Below are positions 8,050-16,479 of a DNA stretch of 64,000 nucleotides, piece after piece. The position numbers were made by a program, and so were the translations under genes. The stretch's first letter is position 1. Every line of letters begins with the position of its first letter. Source of the DNA: Leucothrix mucor DSM 2157 (lineage in GTDB: Bacteria; Pseudomonadota; Gammaproteobacteria; Thiotrichales; Thiotrichaceae); NCBI RefSeq assembly GCF_000419525.1, contig NZ_ATTE01000001.1, positions 1,364,001-1,428,000 of the forward strand, read 5' to 3'. The notes under the pieces were generated by a model. The model ran no database searches. It saw nothing but the letters and a program-made list of their open reading frames with translations, and was not told the origin of the DNA.

Positions 8050-9045
8050 ATGGCCTCCACATCGCTAAAAACCCCTTTATCCATGCTCGACTTAGCCACT
8101 GTACGCGAAGGTAAATCAGTCGCGGATGCATTGCAGACCAGTGTGAAAACCGCACAACATGCAGAAAGCCTCGGCTTTAATCGGTATTGGTTGGCCGAAC
8201 ATCATAATATGGGGGGAATTGCCAGCTCAGCGACGGCCGTTTTAATCGGACATATCGCAGGCAAGACAAACACTATGCGCATTGGCTCAGGCGGCATTAT
8301 GCTACCGAACCATGCGCCATTAGTGGTGGCAGAGGCGTTTGGTACATTGGCTGAGTTATATCCCGGCCGGATTGATTTGGGCTTAGGGCGCGCGCCGGGA
8401 ACCGATCAGGCAACGATGCGGGCATTGCGTCGTAACCGCTTAAATAGTGCAGAAGATTTTCCTAATGAAGTAAGTGAGCTTCAGCGGTTATTAGCCGCGC
8501 CCAGCGCAGGTCAAGTCATCACCGCCACACCGGGCGCAGGTACTAATGTGCCGATCTGGTTATTAGGCAGTAGTTTATTTTCGGCACAATTGGCCGGAGA
8601 GCGCGGACTGCCATACTCGTTCGCCTCGCACTTTGCGCCACGGATGTTGTTAGAGGCATTGCAGGTGTATCGCCGTTCATTTAAGCCCTCAGCGGCCTTA
8701 GACAAGCCCTATGTCATGATTGGCGCCCCCGTGATCGCGGCTGACACGGATGATGAAGCAGAGTATTTGGCTAGCAGTATCTATCAGCGCATTCTTGGCT
8801 TACTGAAAGGTGATCTCGGCAAATTACCTGCACCGGTCGATAATTATTTGAATAGCCTACATCCACAAGAACGGCACGCCATTAAAGATTTCTTGGCTGC
8901 TGCTGTGATTGGTAGCCCTGAAACGGTTGCAAGCGGCTTGCAGGAATTGATTGCATTGACTCAAGCGGATGAGCTGATGTTGGTGTGTGATGTGTATGAG
9001 CCTGAGTTGCGGTTTAAGTCCATGAGTATCGCGGCGCAGGTCTGA
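8050..9045 (+). CDS. LLM-class flavin-dependent oxidoreductase (YhbW-like)
   Basis: A 331-residue bacterial luciferase-fold protein. Characteristic stretches are [17 protein letters not shown] near residue 45, [20 protein letters not shown], and [16 protein letters not shown] near residue 110. Length and these motifs match the YhbW group of predicted FMN-dependent monooxygenases, whose substrate is unknown. AGGA precedes the ATG by about 9 bases. It is a single gene with a conspicuous palindrome in its leader. A 19-bp copy of the WYL regulator start lies just after its stop. Confidence 0.9.
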   Translation: MASTSLKTPLSMLDLATVREGKSVADALQTSVKTAQHAESLGFNRYWLAEHHNMGGIASSATAVLIGHIAGKTNTMRIGSGGIMLPNHAPLVVAEAFGTLAELYPGRIDLGLGRAPGTDQATMRALRRNRLNSAEDFPNEVSELQRLLAAPSAGQVITATPGAGTNVPIWLLGSSLFSAQLAGERGLPYSFASHFAPRMLLEALQVYRRSFKPSAALDKPYVMIGAPVIAADTDDEAEYLASSIYQRILGLLKGDLGKLPAPVDNYLNSLHPQERHAIKDFLAAAVIGSPETVASGLQELIALTQADELMLVCDVYEPELRFKSMSIAAQV

Positions 9046-9068
9046 TAGTTGTGTCAGTCGCAAGGCGG

Positions 9069-9087
9069 GGCGCATAGTCAGATATCC
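9069..9087. repeat. 19-bp exact direct repeat, copy 2
   Basis: Identical over 19 bases to 2168-2186, the start region of the WYL regulator gene. On the minus strand the copy again begins an ATGCGCC reading start, but the frame soon departs from the regulator. It looks like a scrap left by an old duplication or recombination. Confidence 0.75.
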
Positions 9088-9129
9088 GTCAAACATCAAC
9101 ATTTACGTATTTCTCTGGCGTGTACAAAG

Positions 9130-9161
9130 GTAGTGTATTAAAGTGTATTACAAATCACTAC
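9130..9161. promoter_or_regulatory. Probable operator of the toxin-antitoxin pair
   Basis: Two near-identical tandem 10-mers (tagtgtatta, aagtgtatta) are bracketed by inverted ends gtagtg and cactac. Ribbon-helix-helix antitoxins bind closely spaced repeats in their own promoters. The block ends 16 bases before the antitoxin ATG. Confidence 0.5.
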
Positions 9162-9177
9162 ATATGCAGGAGTGTCT

Positions 9178-9444
9178 ATGAGCATCACAAGTATCAGGCT
9201 TAACGAAGATATAGATAAGCCATTAGAGTCCTTGGCAAAAAAAATGGATAGAAGTAAAAACTATCTTATAAATCAAGCGATAAGGGAGTTTCTGGCAAAG
9301 CAGTTAGTCGAAGACTCCCGATGGGAGGACACGCTCGAAGCGCTTGATTCGATAAAGGCCGGAAAGTCTATAGATGAGGATGATGTTAATGCATGGCTAA
9401 ACTCTTGGGGTACAGGAAGTCGGGGACCTAAGCCAGAAGTATGA
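9178..9444 (+). CDS. Ribbon-helix-helix antitoxin (CopG/ParD-like)
   Basis: An 88-residue protein opening with SITSIRLNEDIDKPLESLAK, the beta strand and first helix of a ribbon-helix-helix fold, then RSKNYLINQAIREFL as the second helix. The acidic C-terminal tail (residues about 50-88) fits the toxin-neutralising part. I prefer the ATG at 9178, five bases after GCAGGAG, over a GTG at 9172. The stop overlaps the start of the ParE-like gene by four bases (ATGA). Antitoxins of this type repress their own operon; repeats at 9130-9161 are a candidate site. Confidence 0.9.
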   Translation: MSITSIRLNEDIDKPLESLAKKMDRSKNYLINQAIREFLAKQLVEDSRWEDTLEALDSIKAGKSIDEDDVNAWLNSWGTGSRGPKPEV

Positions 9445-9728
9445 AGATAAAGTACTCACCAGAATCTATCGATGATCTTACTCGCGTCGTTGAGTTCATT
9501 GAAAACAAAAATCCATATGCAGCCCGTCGAATTGCCATAGACCTTCAGGAGGGCGTGGATCGGCTTAAGCAGTTTCCAGAAATTGGCTTGCCTGTGTTGA
9601 AGGCAAACGATCCGGAAAAAATTCGTGACCTGTATATTCGGGATTACACTGTTCGCTACCTTATCAATGAAGATATTATTTATGTCTTACGGGTTTGGCA
9701 TAATAAGGAAAACGAAAAAAACTTATAA
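9441..9728 (+). CDS. RelE/ParE-family toxin
   Basis: A 95-residue protein of typical size. It has KIKYSPESIDDLTRVVEFIE at the N-terminus, a central RLKQFPEIGLPV segment and a C-terminal RDYTVRYLINEDIIYVLRVWH. This is the usual RelE/ParE pattern, with the late arginine and histidine near the expected toxic surface. It overlaps the antitoxin by four bases. Whether it poisons gyrase (ParE) or cuts mRNA (RelE) cannot be told from the sequence. The gene appears intact. Confidence 0.9.
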   Translation: MKIKYSPESIDDLTRVVEFIENKNPYAARRIAIDLQEGVDRLKQFPEIGLPVLKANDPEKIRDLYIRDYTVRYLINEDIIYVLRVWHNKENEKNL

Positions 9729-10080
9729 TCTGGTCGCCATGTGTCTCAACCTAATGGAAGTGTTTTTTCGTCTGGATTCAGCAAGCTATCTAAGATTAAA
9801 ACAGGAAGTAGCCGATAAACCAGCCACCCCTTTAACTATTATCTTCATTAAGTTAAGTATTTAAATATTTTATTGTAAGATAAACCTCTGAAGTTTAAGA
9901 AGTTTTCATTTGGCTGACTTTTCACGCACGTGATTTATACAAAAACTCGCCGTTTACTGATGTACACTAGGGGTAAATAGGCCACAGTATTCGACCAGTA
10001 CTCATAAGTATTTTAAATAACGAGGTATTTTGGTTAAAGACTGTCATTCTAACCCCCGAGAATTTTAAGGCAGGCCCTTA
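9729..10080. other. Non-coding gap between toxin gene and diguanylate cyclase
   Basis: This 352-base AT-rich stretch must hold the promoter of the cyclase-binding protein operon. One 79-codon open frame (9625-9864) overlaps the toxin gene but has no ribosome site or recognisable motif. I see no clear hairpin terminator, RNA gene or repeat. Confidence 0.5.
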
Positions 10081-11373
10081 ATGGCGAGATATGATAAGCG
10101 CTATAGTGTTAAGCGGATAAGCATCATTGCCTTTCTGTTTGTCGCTATGCTGATTATCGCTTGCTCCTTTTTGATCAGTTGCAATTTAAGGCTGCAAAAA
10201 AACATGCTGGAAGCTTCTAGCGTGTCGTATGAACTCCGCATTTTGATTGATCGCACTACCAGTCAGGCTAACTTACTATTCAACCCCGAGAATATCAGCC
10301 AGCTGAGTGACAGAATTCTATTCAATGTCCGTGATGACTTAGTCAAAACAACCGGAAAAATTTCTGAAAACAATGAACAGCTACGAAAGCTGCTACTAAG
10401 TGGGCAGGGCCTTTGGGTAATGGTCACACCAAGTCTGGATCGCCAACAAGTATCCGTTGAAATGGATAAAGTAGATAAAACTTGGGCCCGCTTTCAGGCG
10501 CGAGTTGATGATATTTCCAACTACAATTTAATCACCTTGCGTGCGGGTAATAAGTATTGGCAGCCAGTCGATGCATTGATTGCCACTAATGGCCCTTTGT
10601 TTAATAGCATCACGAAGCTCAACCAATTAATTTATGAGGCCTCTCTGCTGCAAAATACCCGATTGCGAATGCTCTATGCAGCCGTATTGGCGCTGGTACT
10701 TGCAGGCATTTGGGCTGTTTGGTTTTTAACGCTTCGACCCTTAGCGCGCCGTTTAAAAGCAAGCTACCTTGAGATCATGGATAAAAATCAACACCTTGAT
10801 TATCAGGCAAATCATGACTCACTAACAGGCTTATCCAATAGGACGTGTTTTAATACCAAGGTTCATCACATTGAGAATCGGGTATCGGCGGTTGATGCCT
10901 GCTGTTTGGTATTGGTCGATCTTGATGATTTTAAAATGATAAATGATAGCTTGGGGCACGACGCCGGAGATGCCATGCTTAAAAAAGTGGCGCGTGATTT
11001 ACGCCGTCTGCAGCTGCATGGTGAGCAAGCGTATCGTTTGGGTGGGGATGAATTTGCATTGCTGATTGATGAGCCGACGACTCGCGAAGATTTAACCGCG
11101 CGGCTGGATCGTTTACTCAGTTATGTGCGCGAGCCATTGACGTTTCAGGGAATGCAAATTCATTGTTACTGCAGTATTGGCGTAGCGTGGGGCGGGGAGC
11201 ATGGCGCTAGAACCCTGACTGCTTTGTTCAAAGCGGCTGATAATGCATTGTACCGAGTGAAGCAAAGCGGCCGGAATAATTACTGTTTTTATACAGACAT
11301 TAGTGATGACGATATTCTCGGAGTCAATACCGCGGATGAGAACCAGTTATCCGCATCCCGTTATATTCAGTAG
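10081..11373 (+). CDS. Membrane-bound diguanylate cyclase with periplasmic sensor region
   Basis: A 430-residue protein: one transmembrane helix (about 13-34), a periplasmic region of some 160 helical residues, a second helix (about 198-217), then a GGDEF domain (about 240-400). The active site RLGGDEF sits at 319-325, and DLDDFKMINDSLGHDAGD carries the metal and substrate residues, so it should make c-di-GMP. The RxxD inhibitory site usually found just before the motif is absent (LHGE there). A binding-protein gene starts 15 bases after the stop, suggesting the periplasmic part reads the ligand state of that protein, as NspS does for MbaA in Vibrio. No output effector is encoded nearby. Confidence 0.92.
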   Translation: MARYDKRYSVKRISIIAFLFVAMLIIACSFLISCNLRLQKNMLEASSVSYELRILIDRTTSQANLLFNPENISQLSDRILFNVRDDLVKTTGKISENNEQLRKLLLSGQGLWVMVTPSLDRQQVSVEMDKVDKTWARFQARVDDISNYNLITLRAGNKYWQPVDALIATNGPLFNSITKLNQLIYEASLLQNTRLRMLYAAVLALVLAGIWAVWFLTLRPLARRLKASYLEIMDKNQHLDYQANHDSLTGLSNRTCFNTKVHHIENRVSAVDACCLVLVDLDDFKMINDSLGHDAGDAMLKKVARDLRRLQLHGEQAYRLGGDEFALLIDEPTTREDLTARLDRLLSYVREPLTFQGMQIHCYCSIGVAWGGEHGARTLTALFKAADNALYRVKQSGRNNYCFYTDISDDDILGVNTADENQLSASRYIQ

Positions 11374-11388
11374 GGGCCATTACAGGTA

Positions 11389-12666
11389 ATGACAACTTCT
11401 ATGGGGAAAAATCTAAAGACACTATTAATCACTGTTTCGCTTGGTCTGCTAGGTAGCGTGGCCATGGGTGATGAGCCGCAAACAGAAGTAGAGCTAACGC
11501 ATTGGTGGAATCAGCCCGGTGAGGTAGCGGCTTTAAATGAGATAAAAAAAGGGGTTGAGCAGCGCGGAGGCCGCTTTGTTGATACACCGATCGCTACTTG
11601 GGATAAGCTGCGTTCCGGCATTATTAACCGGATTACAGTTGGCTACCCACCCGCTGCTACGCATTGGCTGGTCGATGACGATATCTTTGACTTATATAAG
11701 ATGGGCGTCGTTCATGCGGCCCCAATGGAACACAATGGCCAGCCGATTAAAGAGGTCTTGCTTGAGAAGATCTATGACGATGTTACCGAGAATGGCCAGT
11801 TAGTCGTTTTGCCATTGGGGATTCATGTTCAGAATTCTACCTTGTTTAATGCCTCGATTTATCGGGAACTGAAGCTGCCGTTGCCAACCACTTGGAATCA
11901 AGTCTTTGCTCAAGCTCCTGCAATCATTGAAGCGGGTTATTTGCCTGTTGCGATCAGCAATGAGGCTTGGCAACTTCACTTAGTGTTTAACACCATTTTG
12001 CTGGAAGTCATGGGCCATGCGGATTATGAAAAAATCTATCTGAAAAATCACTCGATTGAACCTTGGAGAGAGCAGTTGACGAGAAGCTTTGAGCTTTTCT
12101 TACAACTAAAAGCGATCGCGGATGAGGGTCAGAAAACCCGTTCCTGGGATATGGCGGCGCGCATGGTGGGGAATAAAAAAGCCGCGATGCATGTCATGGG
12201 TGATTTTGCGAAAGCGGAACTCACCAAACAAGGCTTGAAAGCGGGCGATGATTTTCTCTGTTCACTATCTCCCGGCTCTGGGAATACGATTATTTATGCC
12301 ATTGATGCTTTCTTAATGTTGAATGTGAAAGAGCCTTACTTAAAAAGAGGGCAGGATTTACTGTTTGAGGTGGCACTTGATCCTATAGTGCAGGCAGCTT
12401 ACAACGCTAAAAAAGGCAGTATTCCGATTCGCCATGGGGTTGATTTAAGTCAGTTGGATGCCTGTGCTCAGGCAAGCTATCAGCAATGGGTTAACCCTGA
12501 CACGCAGGTTACGCGTTTTTCAGGCGTTGCAAATCCGTTACGGACTTCCTTTTTTCAGGCGGCGTTGAGTAGGGCTTGGAAAGAAACTGGCCTCAGCGCT
12601 GAGCAATTGGCGGATGAGTTGATTAAGAGTGATGAGTCGAGCATGCAGCCGAGAGCTAGAAAATAG
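11389..12666 (+). CDS. Orphan periplasmic binding protein (solute-binding family 1, sugar type)
   Basis: A 425-residue protein with a Sec signal peptide (hydrophobic core LLITVSLGLLGSVAM, cleavage near residue 27). The mature start VELTHWWNQPGE and later VLPLGIHVQNSTLFNASIY and MHVMGDFAK follow the family 1 extracellular binding-protein pattern used by sugar ABC importers. No permease or ATPase gene lies on either side. Instead it follows the diguanylate cyclase by 15 bases. I infer that it works as a ligand receptor for that cyclase rather than, or in addition to, feeding a distant importer. A carbohydrate ligand is likely from the family, but unproven. Confidence 0.9.
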   Translation: MTTSMGKNLKTLLITVSLGLLGSVAMGDEPQTEVELTHWWNQPGEVAALNEIKKGVEQRGGRFVDTPIATWDKLRSGIINRITVGYPPAATHWLVDDDIFDLYKMGVVHAAPMEHNGQPIKEVLLEKIYDDVTENGQLVVLPLGIHVQNSTLFNASIYRELKLPLPTTWNQVFAQAPAIIEAGYLPVAISNEAWQLHLVFNTILLEVMGHADYEKIYLKNHSIEPWREQLTRSFELFLQLKAIADEGQKTRSWDMAARMVGNKKAAMHVMGDFAKAELTKQGLKAGDDFLCSLSPGSGNTIIYAIDAFLMLNVKEPYLKRGQDLLFEVALDPIVQAAYNAKKGSIPIRHGVDLSQLDACAQASYQQWVNPDTQVTRFSGVANPLRTSFFQAALSRAWKETGLSAEQLADELIKSDESSMQPRARK

Positions 12667-12687
12667 TTGGGTGTGCGCTGAAATAAG

Positions 12688-12710
12688 CCCGTATTCCATG
12701 ACTTTACGGG
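12688..12710 (+). terminator. Possible weak terminator after the binding-protein gene
   Basis: Arms cccgta and tacggg flank an 11-base loop, 22 bases after the stop. The tail (gtttcaagg) is only mildly T-rich, so termination efficiency is doubtful. Confidence 0.35.
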
Positions 12711-12841
12711 GTTTCAAGGCGAATTAACTGACTTCTTCCTAAAGTAAAATTGATCTGTTGCGGGGTAGGCTTTAAACTTGCGATCAATTTGCCCCTGAGC
12801 GTAAGCTCAAATTTTTACCTAATCGACTGTAAGGAAGACAA

Positions 12842-13738
12842 ATGACAATCAAGCGTGTTGGCCATCGATATATTGACGTTGCAAGTGGAAAGACAATTGA
12901 TACGTGGTTCCCGCGTGCGAATAAGGAAATTGCCAGAAGTTGTTTGGCACAAAAAGTCGGTTTAATTAAGAGCGATTTTGTTGAGCTGGAGATCGATGTT
13001 GATGCTGCTCCGGCAACTACTGAGGACGTTTACCTGAGACTGCATTTGCTGTCTGAGTGCGCATACAAGCCGCATGAAATCAATCTGGATGGCATGTTTG
13101 GTTTGCTGCCAAATGTTGCATGGACTTCAGCTGGCCCGGTGATGCCTGCGACCGTTGAAGAGCTGCGTGGTCTGATCGCTGAAGAGAACCAGCACCTGAC
13201 CATTACTTCCATTGATAAATTCCCACGTATGACTGATTACGTGATCCCAGAAGGCGTGCGTATCGGTGATGCGGATCGTGTTCGTTTGGGTGCGCATCTG
13301 GCATCTGGCACCACGGTAATGCATGAAGGCTTTGTAAACTTCAATGCGGGTACTTTGGGTGATTCAATGGTTGAAGGCCGCATCAGTGCTGGTGTAATCG
13401 TTGGTAAGAACTCGGATATCGGTGGTGGCGCGTCTACCATGGGTACGCTGTCTGGCGGTGGTAAGCAGATTATTTCTGTCGGTGAAAAATGCCTGCTGGG
13501 CGCTAACTCTGGCTTAGGTATTCCACTAGGTGATGAGTGTATCGTTGAAGCGGGTCTGTATTTGACTGCGGGCGCTAAAGTGAAAACACCAGAGGGTGAG
13601 GTGGTTACTGCCCGTGAATTGGCGGGTAAGTCTGGCTTATTGTATCGCCGTAACAGTGTGAATGGCGCAATTGAAGCCGTTGCTACTAGCTCTGGTTTGT
13701 GGGGCGGTCTGAATGAGACGCTGCACAGCAATGATTAA
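12842..13738 (+). CDS. dapD: Tetrahydrodipicolinate N-succinyltransferase
   Basis: A 298-residue enzyme of lysine and diaminopimelate synthesis that succinylates tetrahydrodipicolinate using succinyl-CoA. The C-terminal half is a left-handed beta-helix of hexapeptide repeats (around VRIGDADRVRLGAHLASGT, then EGRISAGVIVGKNSDIGGGA). GANSGLGIPLGDECIVEAG and the final loops also match the family. The N-terminal part resembles the longer DapD type seen in actinobacteria and many gammaproteobacteria rather than the short E. coli type. AAGGAAG lies 6-12 bases upstream of the ATG. It is a single gene closed by a strong terminator. Confidence 0.93.
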   Translation: MTIKRVGHRYIDVASGKTIDTWFPRANKEIARSCLAQKVGLIKSDFVELEIDVDAAPATTEDVYLRLHLLSECAYKPHEINLDGMFGLLPNVAWTSAGPVMPATVEELRGLIAEENQHLTITSIDKFPRMTDYVIPEGVRIGDADRVRLGAHLASGTTVMHEGFVNFNAGTLGDSMVEGRISAGVIVGKNSDIGGGASTMGTLSGGGKQIISVGEKCLLGANSGLGIPLGDECIVEAGLYLTAGAKVKTPEGEVVTARELAGKSGLLYRRNSVNGAIEAVATSSGLWGGLNETLHSND

Positions 13739-13758
13739 GCGCTAAGCGTTATCGATTT

Positions 13759-13790
13759 AAAAAAGCCGGTGATATTCGCCGGCTTTTTTT
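13759..13790 (+). terminator. Rho-independent terminator of dapD
   Basis: A GC-rich stem (agccggtga with tcgccggct, one G-T pair) flanked by an A-run before and seven T after. It begins about 20 bases past the dapD stop. Confidence 0.9.
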
Positions 13791-13809
13791 ATGAGCGCGT
13801 ACAACACAA

Positions 13810-13944
13810 TTAATCATCGTTGTCGTCTAACACATATCCGTAGCCGATGTTAACCAGACCGACGTAGCTCACCTTCCCAGAGGCATCCATTCTTTCCTGA
13901 ACCGTGATATAGCTGTTCGCTTTAATGTTTAAAGAGCCATAGAT
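13810..13944 (-). other. Possible C-terminal scrap of a lost gene
   Basis: An open frame of 44 codons without a start lies between two terminators. It reads, in part, ITVQERMDASGKVSYVGLVN and ends GYGYVLDDNDD, which looks more like coding sequence than chance, with alternating strand-like residues. I do not recognise the parent gene. A chance open frame of this length is possible. Confidence 0.3.
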
Positions 13945-13952
13945 TTACACAC

Positions 13953-13983
13953 AAAAAAAGACCGGTTAATAAACCGGCCTTTC
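13953..13983 (-). terminator. Rho-independent terminator of the porin gene
   Basis: On the minus strand a stem ggccggtt with aaccggtc (one G-T pair) around a tatt loop is followed by seven T. It lies about 70 bases after the porin stop. Confidence 0.88.
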
Positions 13984-14053
13984 CGACTTCATACCCTAAA
14001 CATGGGGAAATGTATGTTGGATAAAAGTCTACAGAACACAACTTGTGTGAGTA

Positions 14054-14950
14054 TTAGAACTGAACTCTCATACCCGTTAGGTAACCGAAGTCGCTACCAT
14101 CTTCATCATTGTCACCAATCTCAGCGAACACGCTCACATTGTCGTTATACGCGTGTGTTGCATTTGCATACCAGTGAACAATATCATCGCCACCGTCTGG
14201 TGATTCCAACGTGGCACCCACTGCGCCAGTTGTTTTGCTCATCAGCGGAAATTCAACCACGGCATTGGTGAAGTCAGCATCGTCATTGGTGCTGTAATCA
14301 AGGCCAACGTTAGTTTTGCCCAGATCAAATGACGCCATAATACCAGTGGTTTGAATGGAATCAGCAGAGGCGGTTTCTTTATAGTCTTGGTAAACTAATC
14401 CCAGATCAGCAGGGCCAAGCTTAGTCGTCAGCAATAAATCGGTTACTGAGTCATCATCATTTTCTTCAAGATCATGCGATAAAACTGCACTAAAGCGCGT
14501 ATTTTGGTAGCCGAACTTAACCGTGTCGTTGCCGCCTGTTTCAGGAAATGCGTTACCGCCATCCATTTCAACAGCCTTTTCTACACCAAAATCATCACTG
14601 CCCCAGTACTGGCGACCGATAGAGGTGCTAAATGAACCATTTTTCAGGCCGACATAGGCTTCATCGACTACTTCATCATCGCTGCCATCACCCTGATCTT
14701 TAAAGTCCAGAACCACGGTACCAAATGCTTCCATGCCGTTGTTCAGTTTGTAGTTTGCACCAAACGTTAGCTCCAGATCATCGTAGTCGATATCCAACTC
14801 TTCATCAGGACCGATTGGCTGATAGGCCTGAATTTGGTAGTCGCCTTCCAGTTTCAATGTCAGGTCATCCTGCTCATAGATGGTCGCCGCAGAGGCAACA
14901 CTGGACGCGGTCAAACCCGCAATAACGCTTGTAAGGATCAGTTTTTTCAT
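14054..14950 (-). CDS. Outer-membrane porin (general trimeric type, acidic)
   Basis: A 298-residue protein with a Sec signal peptide (MKKLILTSVIAGLTASSVAS, cleavage after ASA). The mature chain alternates short beta strands with acidic loops and ends in a C-terminal phenylalanine (GMRVQF), the sorting signal for the barrel assembly machinery. The strand pattern DDLTLKLEGDYQIQAY and EAYVGLKNGSFSTSIGRQYW is that of gram-negative porins. The start at 14950 has GAGAAG upstream; the longer open frame is not signal-like. Loops are rich in aspartate, which would favour cations. Its promoter carries a palindrome much like the CusR/PcoR box, and the two-component genes lie just upstream. Confidence 0.9.
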   Translation of the reverse strand: MKKLILTSVIAGLTASSVASAATIYEQDDLTLKLEGDYQIQAYQPIGPDEELDIDYDDLELTFGANYKLNNGMEAFGTVVLDFKDQGDGSDDEVVDEAYVGLKNGSFSTSIGRQYWGSDDFGVEKAVEMDGGNAFPETGGNDTVKFGYQNTRFSAVLSHDLEENDDDSVTDLLLTTKLGPADLGLVYQDYKETASADSIQTTGIMASFDLGKTNVGLDYSTNDDADFTNAVVEFPLMSKTTGAVGATLESPDGGDDIVHWYANATHAYNDNVSVFAEIGDNDEDGSDFGYLTGMRVQF

Positions 14951-15052
14951 TGTCTTCTCGCAGTCAATTTTAAAATAATTTTCTGCCGATGAGCCAAGGG
15001 AGCACATCAGAGTATTGGCAGCCAATGTTGCTTTAACGCAACATATGGAGCG

Positions 15053-15106
15053 AGTATAGAGACAGTTTTCTGGCAAAGCGCTGACATGAAAATGACATTA
15101 ATGTCA
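15053..15106 (-). promoter_or_regulatory. Porin promoter with copper-box-like palindrome
   Basis: The perfect palindrome TGACATTAATGTCA (15093-15106) resembles the CusR/PcoR box (AAAATGACAANNTTGTCATTTT), and a further tgacat lies 11 bases away at 15082-15087. On the minus strand a TATACT -10 (15053-15058) sits with 17-base spacing from a poor -35 at 15076-15081, directly next to the box. This is the layout of an activator-dependent promoter. Confidence 0.7.
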
Positions 15107-15114
15107 GAAAGTGT

Positions 15115-16479
15115 TCAGGCGGGATTTGAGGGCGGGAAATGAATCTCAAAGCAGGTTTCTCCCGCTTCAGATTGCGCGGTAATGGTGCCGTCGTAGGTTT
15201 CAATAATGGACTTGGTGATTGCCAGCCCAAGCCCCGCACCAATACTGCAATCATTCTCTCTTGAGCTATCGCCACGGTAAAACCGGTCGAAAATAAAGGG
15301 CAGGGAGGCTTTGGAGATGGTGTCTCCGGTATTGGCAATGGTGATGCTCAGGCCGCTATCTAATTGCCGGATAGCAATGTGAATGACTGAGCCTTCTGAA
15401 GCGTGTCGTATGGCGTTGGATAAGAGATTATTGATCGCGCGCTGCAGCATGTGTTTATCGACATACAGCTCGCCATCGCCGCTGAGCTCAATGGTGATGG
15501 CTTTGTCATCAGCCAGTATTTGATGGTATTCGATGAGTTGAGTAATTTCTTTGTTCAAATCCAGCTGCTCTTTATTTTGATACAGCAATAGGTTCTCTGC
15601 CTTAGCCAGATACAGCGTGTCGTTAATGGTTTTGTTGATTCGCTCCAGCTCTTCAAGGTTTGATCCCAGAATATCGCGGTACTCCGCAGAGTCACGATCT
15701 TGCGATAGCGCCACTTGCGTTTGAGTCGTCATATTGGTCAGTGGTGTTCGCAGCTCATGAGCGATATCGGTAGAGAAATCACTGAGCCGCTGAAAGCCCA
15801 GATCTAAACGGTCTAGCATTGAGTTTTGAACTTGGCCTAACGCTTCCAGCTCCGAGGGGAGCTTCTCAGTAGGTATCCGAATGTCTAGCTTGCCGGGGCG
15901 TATTTGGTCCAGATAGGTTTTAAATTGCTTTAAAGGCCGCAAGCCTCGATTGACGATTACGACACTATAGATACCGGCCAGAATACTCACGATGAGAGTG
16001 AACCAGAAAATCAGGGTATTAACGGCTTCAAAAAACTCAATGTGGTGATTGATATTGAGCCCAATGACTAAGGTATTGTGATCATCAACAAAGAAGGAGA
16101 CAGCGTGGTAATAATCGTTGTCATCCTTCCATTGTCGGACATAAGTCGCTGTTTTATCGCGAAGGAAAAAACTGGCGACATCTGGAGGTAATGATGTCGG
16201 GGAGTTCTGAAAGGTCACCTGTTGGTCTTTGATATTCCAGATGTTCACTAAGACTTTTTCGTAGCGAGATATGGTCTCTGGGTCGGTGTAATCCAAGGTC
16301 GAGCTCTTGCTCAATCCTTCAAATTTAGTTTCAAGACTCTTAGTGGTCAGATCATAAAAATGCGCTTTGATCATGTGCTCAGCGATATCGCCAACAATGA
16401 TGTGAACCAGAATGGTGCTTCCAAGAAACATCAGAACCAGCTTTCTGCGCACCGAGGACTTGCGGTTAAATAACATCAA
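15115..16479 (-). CDS. Sensor histidine kinase, CusS-like
   Basis: A 454-residue inner-membrane kinase. It has two transmembrane helices (about 14-32 and 152-175) enclosing a periplasmic domain, then a HAMP linker, a dimerisation domain with phospho-acceptor DIAHELRTPLTNM, and an ATPase domain with NNLLSNAIRHA and GAGLGLAI. Length and layout fit the heavy-metal sensor kinase family (CusS, CopS). No clear copper-binding cysteines or histidine clusters can be picked out by eye in the periplasmic part, so the signal is uncertain. The start overlaps the end of the response regulator gene by four bases. The porin gene lies downstream with its own promoter. Confidence 0.92.
   Translation of the reverse strand: MMLFNRKSSVRRKLVLMFLGSTILVHIIVGDIAEHMIKAHFYDLTTKSLETKFEGLSKSSTLDYTDPETISRYEKVLVNIWNIKDQQVTFQNSPTSLPPDVASFFLRDKTATYVRQWKDDNDYYHAVSFFVDDHNTLVIGLNINHHIEFFEAVNTLIFWFTLIVSILAGIYSVVIVNRGLRPLKQFKTYLDQIRPGKLDIRIPTEKLPSELEALGQVQNSMLDRLDLGFQRLSDFSTDIAHELRTPLTNMTTQTQVALSQDRDSAEYRDILGSNLEELERINKTINDTLYLAKAENLLLYQNKEQLDLNKEITQLIEYHQILADDKAITIELSGDGELYVDKHMLQRAINNLLSNAIRHASEGSVIHIAIRQLDSGLSITIANTGDTISKASLPFIFDRFYRGDSSRENDCSIGAGLGLAITKSIIETYDGTITAQSEAGETCFEIHFPPSNPA

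Noticed and set aside
9625-9864. 79-residue open frame overlapping the end of the ParE-like gene
   Set aside because: No ribosome site, and most of it is an out-of-frame shadow of the toxin gene and AT-rich spacer.
11389-12666. Reading the binding protein as part of a complete ABC importer
   Set aside because: No permease or ATPase frame is present on either side; the neighbours are a cyclase and dapD.
13237-13731. 164-residue open frame opposite dapD
   Set aside because: It lies wholly inside dapD on the other strand, is rich in proline and serine as expected from the reverse of a glycine-rich coding sequence, and has no ribosome site.
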